Notes: generated from the letters alone by a model not told the origin. Counted from the stretch's first letter, positions 1-9,810 are shown. The stretch: DNA of 64,000 bases from Holzapfeliella saturejae (GCF_037546065.1 NZ_JAWMWG010000005.1:18731-82730); one strand, 5' to 3'. Program-made: numbers and translations.

Positions 1-3000
1 CTTTCACTATAACATTTACACCTGTTTCATAAGAAGCATGTGTTTTATCATATTGTTCATTATATCCACTAGCATAGACTTTTTGATAAAGATCTGCTAA
101 TTGTTTATCTGAATCAGACGATGTATTAGAAGCGGACAATCTATTTTTATCAGAATTAAATTTAGCTATGTCATTATAGTAGCTAGTAAAACCAGATAAA
201 CGTCCGTTTAACCAATCCTGCTTATCTTTATCCGAAATTTTATCTGATGGAATCTCATTATTAAAAATTTGATTTCCGACATTAGCAGTATTCGTAATAT
301 CACTTTGGCTTAAATCAGTACCTTGTGCATTACCTACCTTACCATTACGACCATCAGAAAATCCTTGTGCCTTACCTAAAACAAATACATTTTTTGCATT
401 ACCAAAAGCATCGTTATAAGCATCTGTATAAGCTTTTTTATCACTTTTTGGTGTTCCGTTTAAAGCACCTGACATTGCATCATTGACGGCATCTTCTTTT
501 CCTTGTTGTTGATAAATATTATAAAGTTTTTTACCAGCTTCAACACCATCGTTATAACCAGCTTGTTGATCAGAATTACCTGAAGAGAAACTCCCACTAC
601 CACCTGTATTAGAAGCAACTTCAAGACCTTGTTTGTACCCTTGACTATAGTTGTCATTTTTGGCTTGATCTGCTTGAGATTTATTAGAACCTTCTTGATA
701 ACCTTGAATATACCCTGATTGATAAGCATAAGATGGATTTTTGTCAGTTGGATTAGCAGATGTATAATCAGCAGGTTCTTTTTTAACACCTTTATCAACA
801 CCAGCAGCAACACCTGCTTGATAATCTAAATCATATTTTTGCTTACCTCTAGCAATACCTTCTTGATAACCTTTTTTATAGCCGTCACTTTGGGTTGTTT
901 TATTTAAAGTAAAATCATTTCCTTGTGCAGCATCGCTCAATCCATCAGAAAATCCAGAATTAATATCATCATAGTTATTATACCCGTCTTTATAGTTAGC
1001 AGGCATTTTTTGGTAAGCATCATAGTTTGCTCGTTTTTGTTTATCTTGTTCAGAAACATCGATTCCTGAGGGATTAATATCTCCCCCCGTCCTTCTATCT
1101 GGAACATTATTTTTAATATCAGATAATGCTTGATTGGCTCCTCTTTGGTAACCATTCTGATAGGTTTCATTTCCTGCTTGATAACCTGCTTGATAACTAG
1201 GATCAGAACTAGAAGATTTACGATTATTTAGACCATCAGCTTGTCCTTGAGCATATACAGAGTTTGAGTGAGCATAGCTTTGTAAATAACCGTCCTTATA
1301 GCCTGTTGATGAATTAGATAAATCAGAGATTGGTTTATGAGCTAGTCCATCTTGAGCTCCTGCACTCGTCCCTGTTTGATAATCTTGGTCGTAGTTTGCC
1401 TTAGCTTGACTATATTGAGAATTATACCCATCTTGGTACCCTTGTGGTTGTTGAGACAATCCGGTATCTTGATCTTTGCCATTTTGTCCATCTAATCGAC
1501 CAGCATTTGCACCTAGATTATAGCTTTGATCATATGTTGCTTTGGCCTTATCATAAGCTTGTTTATAGGCTGCTTGATAAGCTGGTCCTTTGTCTTTATC
1601 CATCAAGATATCGTTATCTGATTGAGGTTTTAATCCTTTTGTACCATCATTGTATCCAGCTTCTGAACCTGCGGTTACTTTTAGCTTATCATCATTACTT
1701 TGAATATTTTTAATTGAATTAAATCCATCTTTAAATCCTGTTTGATAATCTGGTGATTTTTTATTTAAATCAGATGGTAATTGACTATCTGGATTATTCG
1801 ATGCTGCTACACGTCCATCATTGTAACCACTTTGATAGTCAGTATTGCTATTAGCTGCAGCTTCTTTATAACCCTTATTGTATCCATTTTGATAAGCGGG
1901 TGATTCTTTTGATATATCAGAAGTTGTCTTATTAACAGCATCAGATTTACCCTTATCTTCACCTTGTTTATATTTATCATCATAATCAGATTTAGCATTA
2001 TCAAATGCACTGTTGTACCCATCTTGGTACTCTTGTGACTGAGTAGCTAAATCTGCCGGTTTAACTGGAATTCCTTGTGAAGCATCAGCCTTAGCTTGGT
2101 TAACCCCCCGGTCATAATCATTGCTATATCCTGAGGGATTTGCTTGGAATCCTTTATTATAACCATTTTGATAACCAGGTTTTTGTCCATCTAAAGACTT
2201 AGGTTTAGGTTTGGTAATAGCATCACTCATTCCATCTGATAATCCCTGTTGATAATCTGCGATATGACTAGGATTAGTACTGTTATATCCAGCTTGATAT
2301 TCGGCAGTGTATTCAGGATCTACACTAGATGGAATAGTTGATACATCTGTTTTACCATTATCACCATCTGAGGCTCCTTGGTTTTGGCCTAATTTAACTG
2401 CATTAAAGGCCTTTTGATAGGCTGCTTTTTGTGCTGGATCTGTATAATTATTTTCTTGAGTATCTTTACCTGAAAGTGCATCTTGACGACCATTATTTCT
2501 ACCAGAGTATTCTTGAGCCATTCTTTGATCAAGTGCTTGTTGGTAAGCTTGGTTATAAGCTAGTTGATACTGACCACTTTTTCCGTCTAATGGTCTCTTT
2601 TGTGGAGGAGTCTGTTGAGCATCAGATTGTCCATCACTCTTAGCTTGATTTATTTCATCAGCATTGGTAGATTTTTTAGCTTCGTTATATCCTTTTTGAT
2701 AAGGAGCACTTTGTTTTGAAATATCTCGACTATCATTGTTAATTGAATCAATAACACCTGTATTGTATCCACTATTATATTCTCTATCATAATTACTTTT
2801 AGCAGTATTATAGGCATCATTGTATCCATTTTGATAAGCAGGAGTTTTCTTATTCCACTCACTTAAATTAGTATCAGAATATTTAGAATTACCTTGACTA
2901 CCATCAGTTGTACCAGCTGTTTGACCAGCTTTATAATCCTGATCATATCCTGACTTAGCTTTATTATAAGCATCATTGTATCCTTTTTGATAAGCAGAAG

Positions 3001-6000
3001 AGTTGCCAGAAATGTTTCTAGGATTATGGCCTTGATTTCCGTCATTCATTCCATCTGTTTGTCCAGCTTTATAATCGGAGTTATATTTATCTTTTGCTGC
3101 TTTATATGCTGCATTATATGCATTAATATAGCTATCTGAGGCATCAGATGGAAATACTGGTGCACCATTTGTCCCTAATGCTGGTTTGTTATTTAACCCA
3201 TCACTATTACCATCATTAGTTCCAGATTCAATGTCAGATTGTTTTTGACTATCCGATTTACGATAACCATCGGCATATCCTATTTGGTAAGCATTTGATA
3301 CGTTTGGTCCAAAAGTAGTTTGTTGTGGTTTACTACTGTTGCTATCGCTTTGACCTAAATCAAATCCCTTTTTATAGTCTTGGTTATTTTCATAATAGCC
3401 CTTACGGTATCCAGCTTTATAAACATCAGTTCCATCTTTTGGTGTTTCTGGTCCATTAATAGAAGCTTGTCTTGAACCTTCAGCTTTACCGTTATTAAAT
3501 TCACTTAAATCACTATCATAACCGCCTTGGAATTTCTCATTAATAGTACCATCGTTATTATAACTTGCACCAATATAACCTTGTTGGAACCCTATGCTTC
3601 GATTCTTATTATCTTGTTTTGTAATACCATTAATAACATCTTCTCTAGCTTCCTGTAATCCTTTTATTACGTCTGCTCGGTATAAGGCATTAGTTTGGGT
3701 ATAGTTTTCTTCGTATACACGGCGATAAACATCACCTCTAGAAGATAGTTCACTTCCACTAAGTTTTTTATTAATCAACCCATCATTATAACCATCAACT
3801 GTCGCAAGATCTTTATCAGACAAATCAACGCCATAGTTAAATGTTGCCTCTGAAGCACCATTACGAGCATAGGCTGAAAGACTACCACTATTAATATATC
3901 CTTCATCATTATTTCCTAAGTTTACACTCCAGTTCCCATTAGAATCAGTAACTGTGTGATATTGTTTCTTATCTGTTCCATCACCTAAGTTAGTGATATT
4001 AGCTTTAGGTGAACTAATTGGTACACCATTTTCACTAATCAGAATATATGAATTAGGTGTGGCAGTCCCATTTAGGAAGTAGTTTCCTTGAGAATTAGTT
4101 AAACCAGATATATCAACATTAATAATGTCTAAGTGGTTTAGTTGGAAATAAGTCAGCCCCTTAGGATCAAAATTATTTAAATAATTATTTTGTGAAGAAG
4201 TATTGACAGTTTGAATGTTGTTATCCATAACAAGTTGGTAACCGGGATATTGTGGATTCTTTGCAAAAGGACTATTTTGTCCTTGTCCTGAAACCACAGG
4301 AACTGTAACACTATGGAATGAACCATATTTACTTTTTCCTGATGGATCAGTTGTAATATTTGTATCTTTTGCTTCAATATTGACAGGATAATAAAATCCA
4401 GCAGATCCATTACGGGAAAAGATAGTACTATAATAATAACCAGTATTAGCTGTATTTTGAGATAAATCCAAGGTTACATTATTTTTGGTTAGGGAATCAG
4501 CTTTAATATAAGGTGCGTAATAATCTCTAATATATTGGTTATTTTGATAAGCATTACTTCCTGGACCATAGCTATAAGTATTGGTATAAGGATCACCATT
4601 TTGAATTAGAGAAACTGGTGCATTACCGTCAGCAGAAAGATTAAACGAAGTATCTCTTCCCAAGGTTACAGGTGTGAAATCTTTTTGATAGTTTGCATAT
4701 TTTCGAGGTAAAACCGTTCCTGTATTTAGCAAGTTACGATATGCCGTTGATTTGCTGGTTGTGGGTTGATTAATTGCAGAAATATTAAAGACAGAGTTTT
4801 GTCCTGTGTTAATTGTTGAATAAGCGTTTGTTAAATTAACAACGTTACTCCAATCTTGAAGTGGCTGAGTGATTTGAACATTAAATTTAGCATCGTCTTT
4901 TACTTGGATACCATTTTGTCCGTATGAATAAACACCTAAACCTGAGTATTGAGAATAGCTATTTGGATTAATATCAGGCGTAATATTCAATTGCCCATTC
5001 TTATTAAGAATAATACCACCGTAAGCACTCATCATATAAATACCATAACCATGACCTGTTGGCGTATATAATGAACCGCTGCTACCTCTTGGTGTTAAGT
5101 TAACAGTAGCATCTTCACCAACAACAAAACTATTAGAGTCTTGGGTTTCGGGGGTATTATCATCTAATGGTTTGTATTGTCCCCAACCACCAATGGCGAA
5201 GTTAGATCCGTTGTATGTAGTACCAGTGTAAGAGCTTCCTTTTGTAAATTCAACTCGTCTAGCATAAACATTTGAACTAATTGAACCTCTGTAGTATTGG
5301 TTTTTGCTATCATAATCTGTTGCAAATTGTGACATTGTAACATAATTAGGCGTATTTTTATTTGAAGGATCTGTTACAGGTGGATAATAGTTTTGACCAC
5401 TTTGAACATTATTGACACCACTAAATGTAATACCTGCATAAGGTGAGTAGGTTAACTGATTACCAATATAAGTGACATTATTGTAGTTAACGGCTGTCTT
5501 GTAGTTACTACTACTACCAAGCATACTCAAAGGTCCATAGTAGTTAGTCCCATACATCGTAATATCTTGAATAGATAATGCCTTATCAGGTGTACCCATA
5601 TAGAAAGAATAACCTGCAAAATCAACATTATGACCTTGTCCATTGACAGTCAAATCTCTTCCTGCTGGAACATATTGAGTCATAATTGTATTGTTATTAT
5701 ACATTTGATGAACAATATTTGAACTATCCGTAAATGTTTCCCAGAAATTCAAATCTTTAGTTACATTAATTCTAGTAACTTTTGGATTCATAACGGCATT
5801 ATAAAAATCAGCAGCAGTGGAAACATTAGCAACAGAACTAACCGCATTTTGTTGCCCTGTACTATAACCCATTTGATATTCTTGTACCCCAGATTTAGCA
5901 TCATATTTTGCACCTTTGTTCAAAATAGCATCTTGGGCCCCATCATAGGCTAAGTTATAACCATTTTGATAACCTCTTGATTTGGCAGATAGCTGCGAAT

Positions 6001-7438
6001 CCTTAGGTGTATTAGAAGTAGTTCCATCAGTTGTTCCTTGTGCTGATCCCTTGTAATCATCTTGACCGTATTCAAATCCAGCTCCATATGAAATGCGATA
6101 TAACATTGTTTGTGTTTTATCAAAGTTAGTTTTTTGAGTACCTTGTGGATTAAATCCATCTGATTTACCATCTAAAAATCCTTGATAAGCATCAAGATAG
6201 GTTTTTTTGTAGTCAGAGTTAGTTTCTTCAGCTTGGGATTTATCACTCTTAGTGGGAACAACTTTTTGAGCATCAGAATTACCATCATTAAATCCAGTAT
6301 GAACATTTTCATCTCTATTGGTACCTGCATCGTACCCTGAAACATATCCTGAATTATAAGCATCAGAAGATCCATTACGTTGACTTGATGCTGTTAAAGA
6401 ACCGTAGACACCATCTAAATAACCTTGATAAGCGTCTAAATAAGCTTGTTGATAACCAGAAGAATAATTTTTTAGGTTACTGTTTCTATTATTATTAGAT
6501 TGAGCATCAGTAATACCTGCTTTTTGGGCATCAATCTCTGTTCCACCATTAAATTGCAACCCTTTAGCATAAGCTAATCTAAATAGAGCACTTTTTCCAG
6601 CAAAATTACTTGCCGTAACACCTGCTGGGTTATCTTTGTTTTGATAACCTAACCAAAAACCATCATAAGTATCATTATATGCACTTTGGAAATCAAGTGT
6701 ATATGTATTTAATTTTCTTTTAGAAGGTGTTGTGTTCATAACATCAGCTAAAGCAAACTTGTAGCCTCTATTTTTTTCTGTGGTCATCTTATAGTCGTTT
6801 TTAGCAGCATCATATCCTGCTTTTTTTTCTGGACTATATGAACCTGGATATTGTGTTGCAAATCCTTGTTGAGCATTTGTTTTGTTGTTTACTGTAGCAT
6901 CTTGTTCACCATCTAAATAACCTTGATAAAAATCTTCATAAGCTTGTGCATAAACTGCTGAATAGCCATTACTCAACAAGCTTTGTCGAGTCTTCATTGG
7001 ATTTCTAGTAGGGGCATTTTGTAAATCTTGTAAGGCTTCTTGTTTAGCTTCGTTTACACCTTTTGACATGTTAGTTGTGTCTGTTTCTTGTGCTTTGCTA
7101 TCTTGTAATCCTTGCCCATTACTATTGTTTTGAGCAGATGCTACAGAATATTGTACTGAATCAGGGTTTTTTTCAATTTTTGTGTTTGGTTGTGCACTTT
7201 TTGAATCATTTGATTTAACTAAATTTTTAGTCTCTTCATTTTTTTGATTTGTAGTTGTAGTCTGTTGTGTTTGTGCTGAATTATCATTATTAGCAGCAAA
7301 TACTTTTAATTGAGGCATGCTTAGTGCACCACCAACTAAAGTAAATGTTGATAATGAAGCAACTACCCATTGTTTTTTAACTTTTTTTAGTACTTTTTTT
7401 TCGTTTTCTTTGTGTATTTTATTTTTATTGTAAAGCAT
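1..7438 (-). CDS. Giant repeat-rich cell-surface adhesin (partial, C-terminus outside window)
   Basis: The reading frame starts at ATG 7438 behind a GGAGG site and stays open for 2,479 codons to the left edge without a stop. Residues 1-50 are a long secretion signal (KKVKKQWVVASLSTFTLVGG, then a hydrophobic stretch ending VFAANN), close to the KxYKxGKxW type of Lactobacillaceae. A Gln/Thr/Asn/Ser-rich linker follows. Residues about 130-530 are Tyr/Gly/Asp/Ala-rich repeats. Residues about 530-1100 are non-repetitive, Asn/Thr/Tyr-rich and resemble the pectate-lyase-like (beta-helix) adhesive domain of lactobacillar surface proteins. About 1100-1190 looks Ig-like. From about 1190 to the edge, repeats of roughly 45-60 residues are built around YQxGYNDAY...YDxxYxxG. 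A wall-anchor motif, if present, lies beyond the window. The role, adhesion or aggregation, is inferred from architecture. The ligand is unknown. Confidence 0.9.
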   Translation of the reverse strand, partial: MLYNKNKIHKENEKKVLKKVKKQWVVASLSTFTLVGGALSMPQLKVFAANNDNSAQTQQTTTTNQKNEETKNLVKSNDSKSAQPNTKIEKNPDSVQYSVASAQNNSNGQGLQDSKAQETDTTNMSKGVNEAKQEALQDLQNAPTRNPMKTRQSLLSNGYSAVYAQAYEDFYQGYLDGEQDATVNNKTNAQQGFATQYPGSYSPEKKAGYDAAKNDYKMTTEKNRGYKFALADVMNTTPSKRKLNTYTLDFQSAYNDTYDGFWLGYQNKDNPAGVTASNFAGKSALFRLAYAKGLQFNGGTEIDAQKAGITDAQSNNNRNSNLKNYSSGYQQAYLDAYQGYLDGVYGSLTASSQRNGSSDAYNSGYVSGYDAGTNRDENVHTGFNDGNSDAQKVVPTKSDKSQAEETNSDYKKTYLDAYQGFLDGKSDGFNPQGTQKTNFDKTQTMLYRISYGAGFEYGQDDYKGSAQGTTDGTTSNTPKDSQLSAKSRGYQNGYNLAYDGAQDAILNKGAKYDAKSGVQEYQMGYSTGQQNAVSSVANVSTAADFYNAVMNPKVTRINVTKDLNFWETFTDSSNIVHQMYNNNTIMTQYVPAGRDLTVNGQGHNVDFAGYSFYMGTPDKALSIQDITMYGTNYYGPLSMLGSSSNYKTAVNYNNVTYIGNQLTYSPYAGITFSGVNNVQSGQNYYPPVTDPSNKNTPNYVTMSQFATDYDSKNQYYRGSISSNVYARRVEFTKGSSYTGTTYNGSNFAIGGWGQYKPLDDNTPETQDSNSFVVGEDATVNLTPRGSSGSLYTPTGHGYGIYMMSAYGGIILNKNGQLNITPDINPNSYSQYSGLGVYSYGQNGIQVKDDAKFNVQITQPLQDWSNVVNLTNAYSTINTGQNSVFNISAINQPTTSKSTAYRNLLNTGTVLPRKYANYQKDFTPVTLGRDTSFNLSADGNAPVSLIQNGDPYTNTYSYGPGSNAYQNNQYIRDYYAPYIKADSLTKNNVTLDLSQNTANTGYYYSTIFSRNGSAGFYYPVNIEAKDTNITTDPSGKSKYGSFHSVTVPVVSGQGQNSPFAKNPQYPGYQLVMDNNIQTVNTSSQNNYLNNFDPKGLTYFQLNHLDIINVDISGLTNSQGNYFLNGTATPNSYILISENGVPISSPKANITNLGDGTDKKQYHTVTDSNGNWSVNLGNNDEGYINSGSLSAYARNGASEATFNYGVDLSDKDLATVDGYNDGLINKKLSGSELSSRGDVYRRVYEENYTQTNALYRADVIKGLQEAREDVINGITKQDNKNRSIGFQQGYIGASYNNDGTINEKFQGGYDSDLSEFNNGKAEGSRQASINGPETPKDGTDVYKAGYRKGYYENNQDYKKGFDLGQSDSNSSKPQQTTFGPNVSNAYQIGYADGYRKSDSQKQSDIESGTNDGNSDGLNNKPALGTNGAPVFPSDASDSYINAYNAAYKAAKDKYNSDYKAGQTDGMNDGNQGHNPRNISGNSSAYQKGYNDAYNKAKSGYDQDYKAGQTAGTTDGSQGNSKYSDTNLSEWNKKTPAYQNGYNDAYNTAKSNYDREYNSGYNTGVIDSINNDSRDISKQSAPYQKGYNEAKKSTNADEINQAKSDGQSDAQQTPPQKRPLDGKSGQYQLAYNQAYQQALDQRMAQEYSGRNNGRQDALSGKDTQENNYTDPAQKAAYQKAFNAVKLGQNQGASDGDNGKTDVSTIPSSVDPEYTAEYQAGYNSTNPSHIADYQQGLSDGMSDAITKPKPKSLDGQKPGYQNGYNKGFQANPSGYSNDYDRGVNQAKADASQGIPVKPADLATQSQEYQDGYNSAFDNAKSDYDDKYKQGEDKGKSDAVNKTTSDISKESPAYQNGYNKGYKEAAANSNTDYQSGYNDGRVAASNNPDSQLPSDLNKKSPDYQTGFKDGFNSIKNIQSNDDKLKVTAGSEAGYNDGTKGLKPQSDNDILMDKDKGPAYQAAYKQAYDKAKATYDQSYNLGANAGRLDGQNGKDQDTGLSQQPQGYQDGYNSQYSQAKANYDQDYQTGTSAGAQDGLAHKPISDLSNSSTGYKDGYLQSYAHSNSVYAQGQADGLNNRKSSSSDPSYQAGYQAGNETYQNGYQRGANQALSDIKNNVPDRRTGGDINPSGIDVSEQDKQKRANYDAYQKMPANYKDGYNNYDDINSGFSDGLSDAAQGNDFTLNKTTQSDGYKKGYQEGIARGKQKYDLDYQAGVAAGVDKGVKKEPADYTSANPTDKNPSYAYQSGYIQGYQEGSNKSQADQAKNDNYSQGYKQGLEVASNTGGSGSFSSGNSDQQAGYNDGVEAGKKLYNIYQQQGKEDAVNDAMSGALNGTPKSDKKAYTDAYNDAFGNAKNVFVLGKAQGFSDGRNGKVGNAQGTDLSQSDITNTANVGNQIFNNEIPSDKISDKDKQDWLNGRLSGFTSYYNDIAKFNSDKNRLSASNTSSDSDKQLADLYQKVYASGYNEQYDKTHASYETGVNVIVK

Positions 7439-7565
7439 AATATTTTCCTACCTCCAATTATTATAAGGATGGTTTAATGGTACCCCCTGTTTTTTTTATA
7501 AGCAATTAATAACTCTTGAAATAAACCGTTTTATATTTTATTTTTTCTCTTTCTTTTATAATTCT
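7439..7565. promoter_or_regulatory. Adhesin upstream region
   Basis: This is the start of the 354-base gap before rep. On the minus strand a TATAAT at 7465-7460 and a GGAGG at 7455-7451 precede the adhesin ATG. No good -35 box is visible 17 bases upstream of that TATAAT, because a GGGGGT run occupies the place. The rest is very A+T-rich, as expected beside an iteron origin. No gene is seen. Confidence 0.45.
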
Positions 7566-7594
7566 TTTTAAACCTCTTTTAAACCTCTTTTAGG
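7566..7594 (+). repeat. Tandem 11-bp repeat at the left side of the origin
   Basis: TTTTAAACCTC occurs twice in tandem (7566-7576, 7577-7587) and is followed by a partial third copy, TTTTAGG. It lies in the A+T-rich DNA left of the iterons. In iteron plasmids such repeats often belong to the melting region of the origin. That role is inferred here. Confidence 0.55.
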
Positions 7595-7631
7595 TAGTAG
7601 TTGAGCCTTAGAGCCACAAGGGTCTAGAAAC

Positions 7632-7730
7632 TTTAAAGGCAACATTTTGTCTGTTTAAAGGCAACATTTTGTCTGTTTAAAGGCAACATTTTGTCTGTTT
7701 AAAGGCAACATTTTGTCTGTTTAAGGCAAC
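7632..7730 (+). repeat. Origin iterons: four perfect 22-bp direct repeats plus a partial fifth
   Basis: Four identical 22-bp units begin at 7632, 7654, 7676 and 7698, each containing AAAGGCAACATTTTGTCTG. A fifth, truncated unit (TTTAAGGCAAC) starts at 7720. The 22-bp spacing, two helical turns, and the position immediately upstream of a Rep_3 initiator gene are the signature of a theta-type iteron origin bound by Rep monomers. Similar cores recur at 8611, 8885, 13205 and 13810. Confidence 0.93.
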
Positions 7731-7759
7731 TTGACTTAGGCAACATGTGCCTTTAAAAT
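7731..7759 (+). promoter_or_regulatory. rep promoter with half-iteron inverted repeat (autoregulatory operator)
   Basis: TTGACT (7731-7736), a 17-bp spacer and TAAAAT (7754-7759) form a good sigma-A promoter. The spacer holds AGGCA-ACATG-TGCCT (7738-7752). Read outward on both strands, this carries iteron-like AGGCA(AC)AT halves in inverted orientation. In Rep_3 plasmids an inverted half-iteron over the rep promoter is the site where Rep dimers repress their own gene. The sequence fits that arrangement. Confidence 0.8.
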
Positions 7760-7792
7760 GAGTCTATAAAACTTGGAGAAGAAGGATAAAAA

Positions 7793-8617
7793 ATGGCAAA
7801 TGAAATAGTAAAATATGGTCCAGAGCTTAATACAATTCCATTAAAAGGATTCACTTCTGTTGAGATGAACTTATTTTTTTCAATTGTTTCACGTATGCGT
7901 GACAAAGGTAATCAAATGGTTAGATTTCCATTTAGTCAATTAAAAGATTTGAGTGATTATAAAGCGACAGCTAATAACCGTTTTATTGATGATGTTGAAC
8001 AGACTTACAATAAACTGATGAGTTTACGATTTGGACGACGTAGTCAAACTGGATTGACACGTGAATTCTTTGTGATGTTTACTGATTTTAAAATTAATGG
8101 AGAAGCCAAAGAACCGTATGTTGATGTTAGGATTCATGAGAAGGCTCTACCTTTACTCAATGATTTGGATACATGGGTTAGATATTCCTTGATGGAGTTT
8201 AGAGATATCAGAAGTACTTACGCTAAGACTGTTTTTAGATTATTGAAACAGTTTAGAACAACGGGTTACTTGTATCTTTCTAAAGAAGATTTCATTGAAG
8301 CGTTAGAAGTACCAAAAAGTTATCGCCAAACTCATATTGATAAGAGAATCATTGACCCTGTGATGAAAGAGTTAAGTCCTATCTTTCGTAACCTCAAATT
8401 TACAAAAAAGCACGGATCTGGCAGAGGACGTCCAGTGGTAGGCTATCAATTCACCTTTACGAAAGAAGCAAAAAATGCGGATGATTTTGAGATTAAAAAG
8501 GTTAATAGTCCTGAACGAGAGGTTGACTGGCGTAAAGTGGTGGTTCCTGAAAGTGATCAAGAAGAACATAGAAAAGTAGGAACCTTATTACAAGAAATAG
8601 ATCAACAAGATTTTTAA
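7793..8617 (+). CDS. Plasmid replication initiator protein (Rep_3 family)
   Basis: This 274-residue protein is a Rep_3 (initiator replication protein) type, which binds iterons and opens the origin using two winged-helix domains. The N-terminal half (MANEIVKYGPELNTIPLKGF, then the TSVEMNLFFSIVSRM segment) and the central YAKTVFRLLKQFRTTGYL recognition region are characteristic. The length is close to the usual 230-330 residues of the family. The ATG at 7793 follows an AAGGA site, and the iterons with an operator-containing promoter lie directly upstream. It forms the replication module with those sites. A further iteron copy overlaps the stop codon region. Confidence 0.93.
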   Translation: MANEIVKYGPELNTIPLKGFTSVEMNLFFSIVSRMRDKGNQMVRFPFSQLKDLSDYKATANNRFIDDVEQTYNKLMSLRFGRRSQTGLTREFFVMFTDFKINGEAKEPYVDVRIHEKALPLLNDLDTWVRYSLMEFRDIRSTYAKTVFRLLKQFRTTGYLYLSKEDFIEALEVPKSYRQTHIDKRIIDPVMKELSPIFRNLKFTKKHGSGRGRPVVGYQFTFTKEAKNADDFEIKKVNSPEREVDWRKVVVPESDQEEHRKVGTLLQEIDQQDF

Positions 8618-8634
8618 GGCAACATTTTGTCTGT
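8611..8634 (+). repeat. Single iteron copy downstream of rep
   Basis: TTTTTAAGGCAACATTTTGT followed by CTGT overlaps the rep stop codon and matches the origin iteron except for one missing A. It lies between rep and the recombinase gene, so it may be an extra Rep-binding (copy-control) site or part of the recombinase's promoter region. Confidence 0.7.
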
Positions 8635-8677
8635 ATAATTTTATATATTTATAATATCCATAATGAAAGGTGAAGCT

Positions 8678-9658
8678 ATGTCGCAAAATAACAGATCCAA
8701 TTTTGATTTAACAACGCTCAATCAGCTGCAACAAATTCAACTAACCGGCGATAAATCTATTGATTCGACACTGGTTGATGACTTTATTAATTTTTTAGAT
8801 GTGTCTGAAGAAACATCTAAAACCTATCGTAAAAACTTAAAACCGTTTTTTACATTTTTGGAAATTAATCAAATTATTAATCCAAACAGACAAAATGTAA
8901 TCGAATACAAACGATATTTGGCAGAGCTGAATCATAAACCTACGACAATTCAAAATCGACTAGTGGCCATTCGCCAATTTTTTAAGTGGCTTAATTCAAT
9001 CGGTTTTTATCCTAATATTACAGAAAATGTTAAAAGTATGAAATTAAATCATACTTTTAAAAAAGATGCTTTAACTGCTAAACAAGCAACACAGCTGCTA
9101 CATAGTATTGACCGCAGGACAAAAGAAGGCAAACGAGCTTATGCCATTATCTACTTAATGGTAACGACAGGTCTGAGAACGATTGAGATTAATCGAGCCA
9201 ATATAGAAGATATGCGAAATGTTGGGAATCAGTTTGTATTATATATTAAGGGAAAAGGTCGGACAGAAAAATCAGAATACGTTAAAATAACAGAACATAC
9301 TCTGCAGGCTATTAATGATTATTTGCAGTCTAGAGAAATGATTAAAGCCACAGATCCACTATTCGTGTCAAATAGCCATAATTCTTATAATAAGCGGTTA
9401 TCTACACGAAGTATTTCACATATTGTTAAAGCACAACTCAAAGCGATTAATCTATTTAGTCCGAGATTGACTGCTCACAGTCTTAGGCATACAGCTGGGA
9501 CATTGAATATGTTAAGTGGAGGGTCTCTTGAAGAAACTCAACAATTGTTACGCCATAAGAACTTACAAACAACGTTAATTTATTCTCATGCTTTGGAGCG
9601 AATGAAAAATGATAGTGAGAATCGAATTGATAATTTTATTAATCAATCCCATGAGTAA
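8678..9658 (+). CDS. Tyrosine recombinase (plasmid-type XerC/D-like integrase)
   Basis: The protein has 326 residues from ATG 8678, which is preceded by AAGG. An in-frame ATG at 8663 has no site. It has an N-terminal SAM-like core-binding domain (roughly 20-120) and a C-terminal catalytic domain. All the usual residues are visible: Arg in TTGLRTIEI, Lys in the KGKGRTEKSE beta-hairpin, HSLRHT, LLRHK and the Tyr nucleophile in LIYSH. It sits directly behind rep, the usual place for plasmid multimer-resolution recombinases in lactobacilli. Its target site is not known. The iteron core AACAGACAAAATGT lies in reverse orientation inside its coding sequence at 8885-8899. Confidence 0.92.
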   Translation: MSQNNRSNFDLTTLNQLQQIQLTGDKSIDSTLVDDFINFLDVSEETSKTYRKNLKPFFTFLEINQIINPNRQNVIEYKRYLAELNHKPTTIQNRLVAIRQFFKWLNSIGFYPNITENVKSMKLNHTFKKDALTAKQATQLLHSIDRRTKEGKRAYAIIYLMVTTGLRTIEINRANIEDMRNVGNQFVLYIKGKGRTEKSEYVKITEHTLQAINDYLQSREMIKATDPLFVSNSHNSYNKRLSTRSISHIVKAQLKAINLFSPRLTAHSLRHTAGTLNMLSGGSLEETQQLLRHKNLQTTLIYSHALERMKNDSENRIDNFINQSHE

Positions 9659-9685
9659 CCAACTAGGGTAGTTGGTTATTTTTAT
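9657..9685 (+). terminator. Terminator after the recombinase gene
   Basis: AACCAACTA-GGG-TAGTTGGTT forms a perfect 9-bp stem with a 3-base loop, followed by ATTTTTATTT. It overlaps the recombinase stop codon. Confidence 0.8.
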
Positions 9686-9707
9686 TTAAAAAAGTTTAAA
9701 ATTTTTC

Positions 9708-9772
9708 TTGCATTTATTTTAAATTAGTAGAATAATACTCTTTAGTACGTTTTTGTTAGATAGCTAACAAAA
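9708..9772 (+). promoter_or_regulatory. Candidate promoter and palindromic operator of the sugar transporter
   Basis: TTGCAT (9708-9713) and AATAAT (9731-9736) are 17 bp apart. Downstream, TTTTGTTAG-ATAG-CTAACAAAA (9751-9772) is a perfect 9-bp inverted repeat between the presumed start of transcription and the gene. It lacks a T-run, so an operator is likelier than a terminator. The regulator is unknown. Confidence 0.5.
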
Positions 9773-9810
9773 AACTAGTCGATTTTTAAGTGTAGAGAGG
9801 ATTTTTTTCA

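Noticed and set aside
1444..1713. Plus-strand open frame (89 codons) opposite the adhesin gene, with others at 2431-2643
   Set aside because: These lie antisense to a continuous 2,479-codon frame made of repeats. Their composition mirrors the repeats and no ribosome site is present.
460..3045. Several minus-strand open frames of 60-117 codons starting with ATG
   Set aside because: All are in one shifted frame relative to the adhesin and arise from its repeated codons. The adhesin frame has no stop across them.
7632..7719. CRISPR array suspected from four regular repeats
   Set aside because: The 22-bp units are directly tandem without spacers and precede a Rep_3 gene, so they are iterons.
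9751..9772. Terminator upstream of the sugar permease
   Set aside because: The perfect inverted repeat lacks a T-run and sits between promoter and gene, so an operator is likelier.
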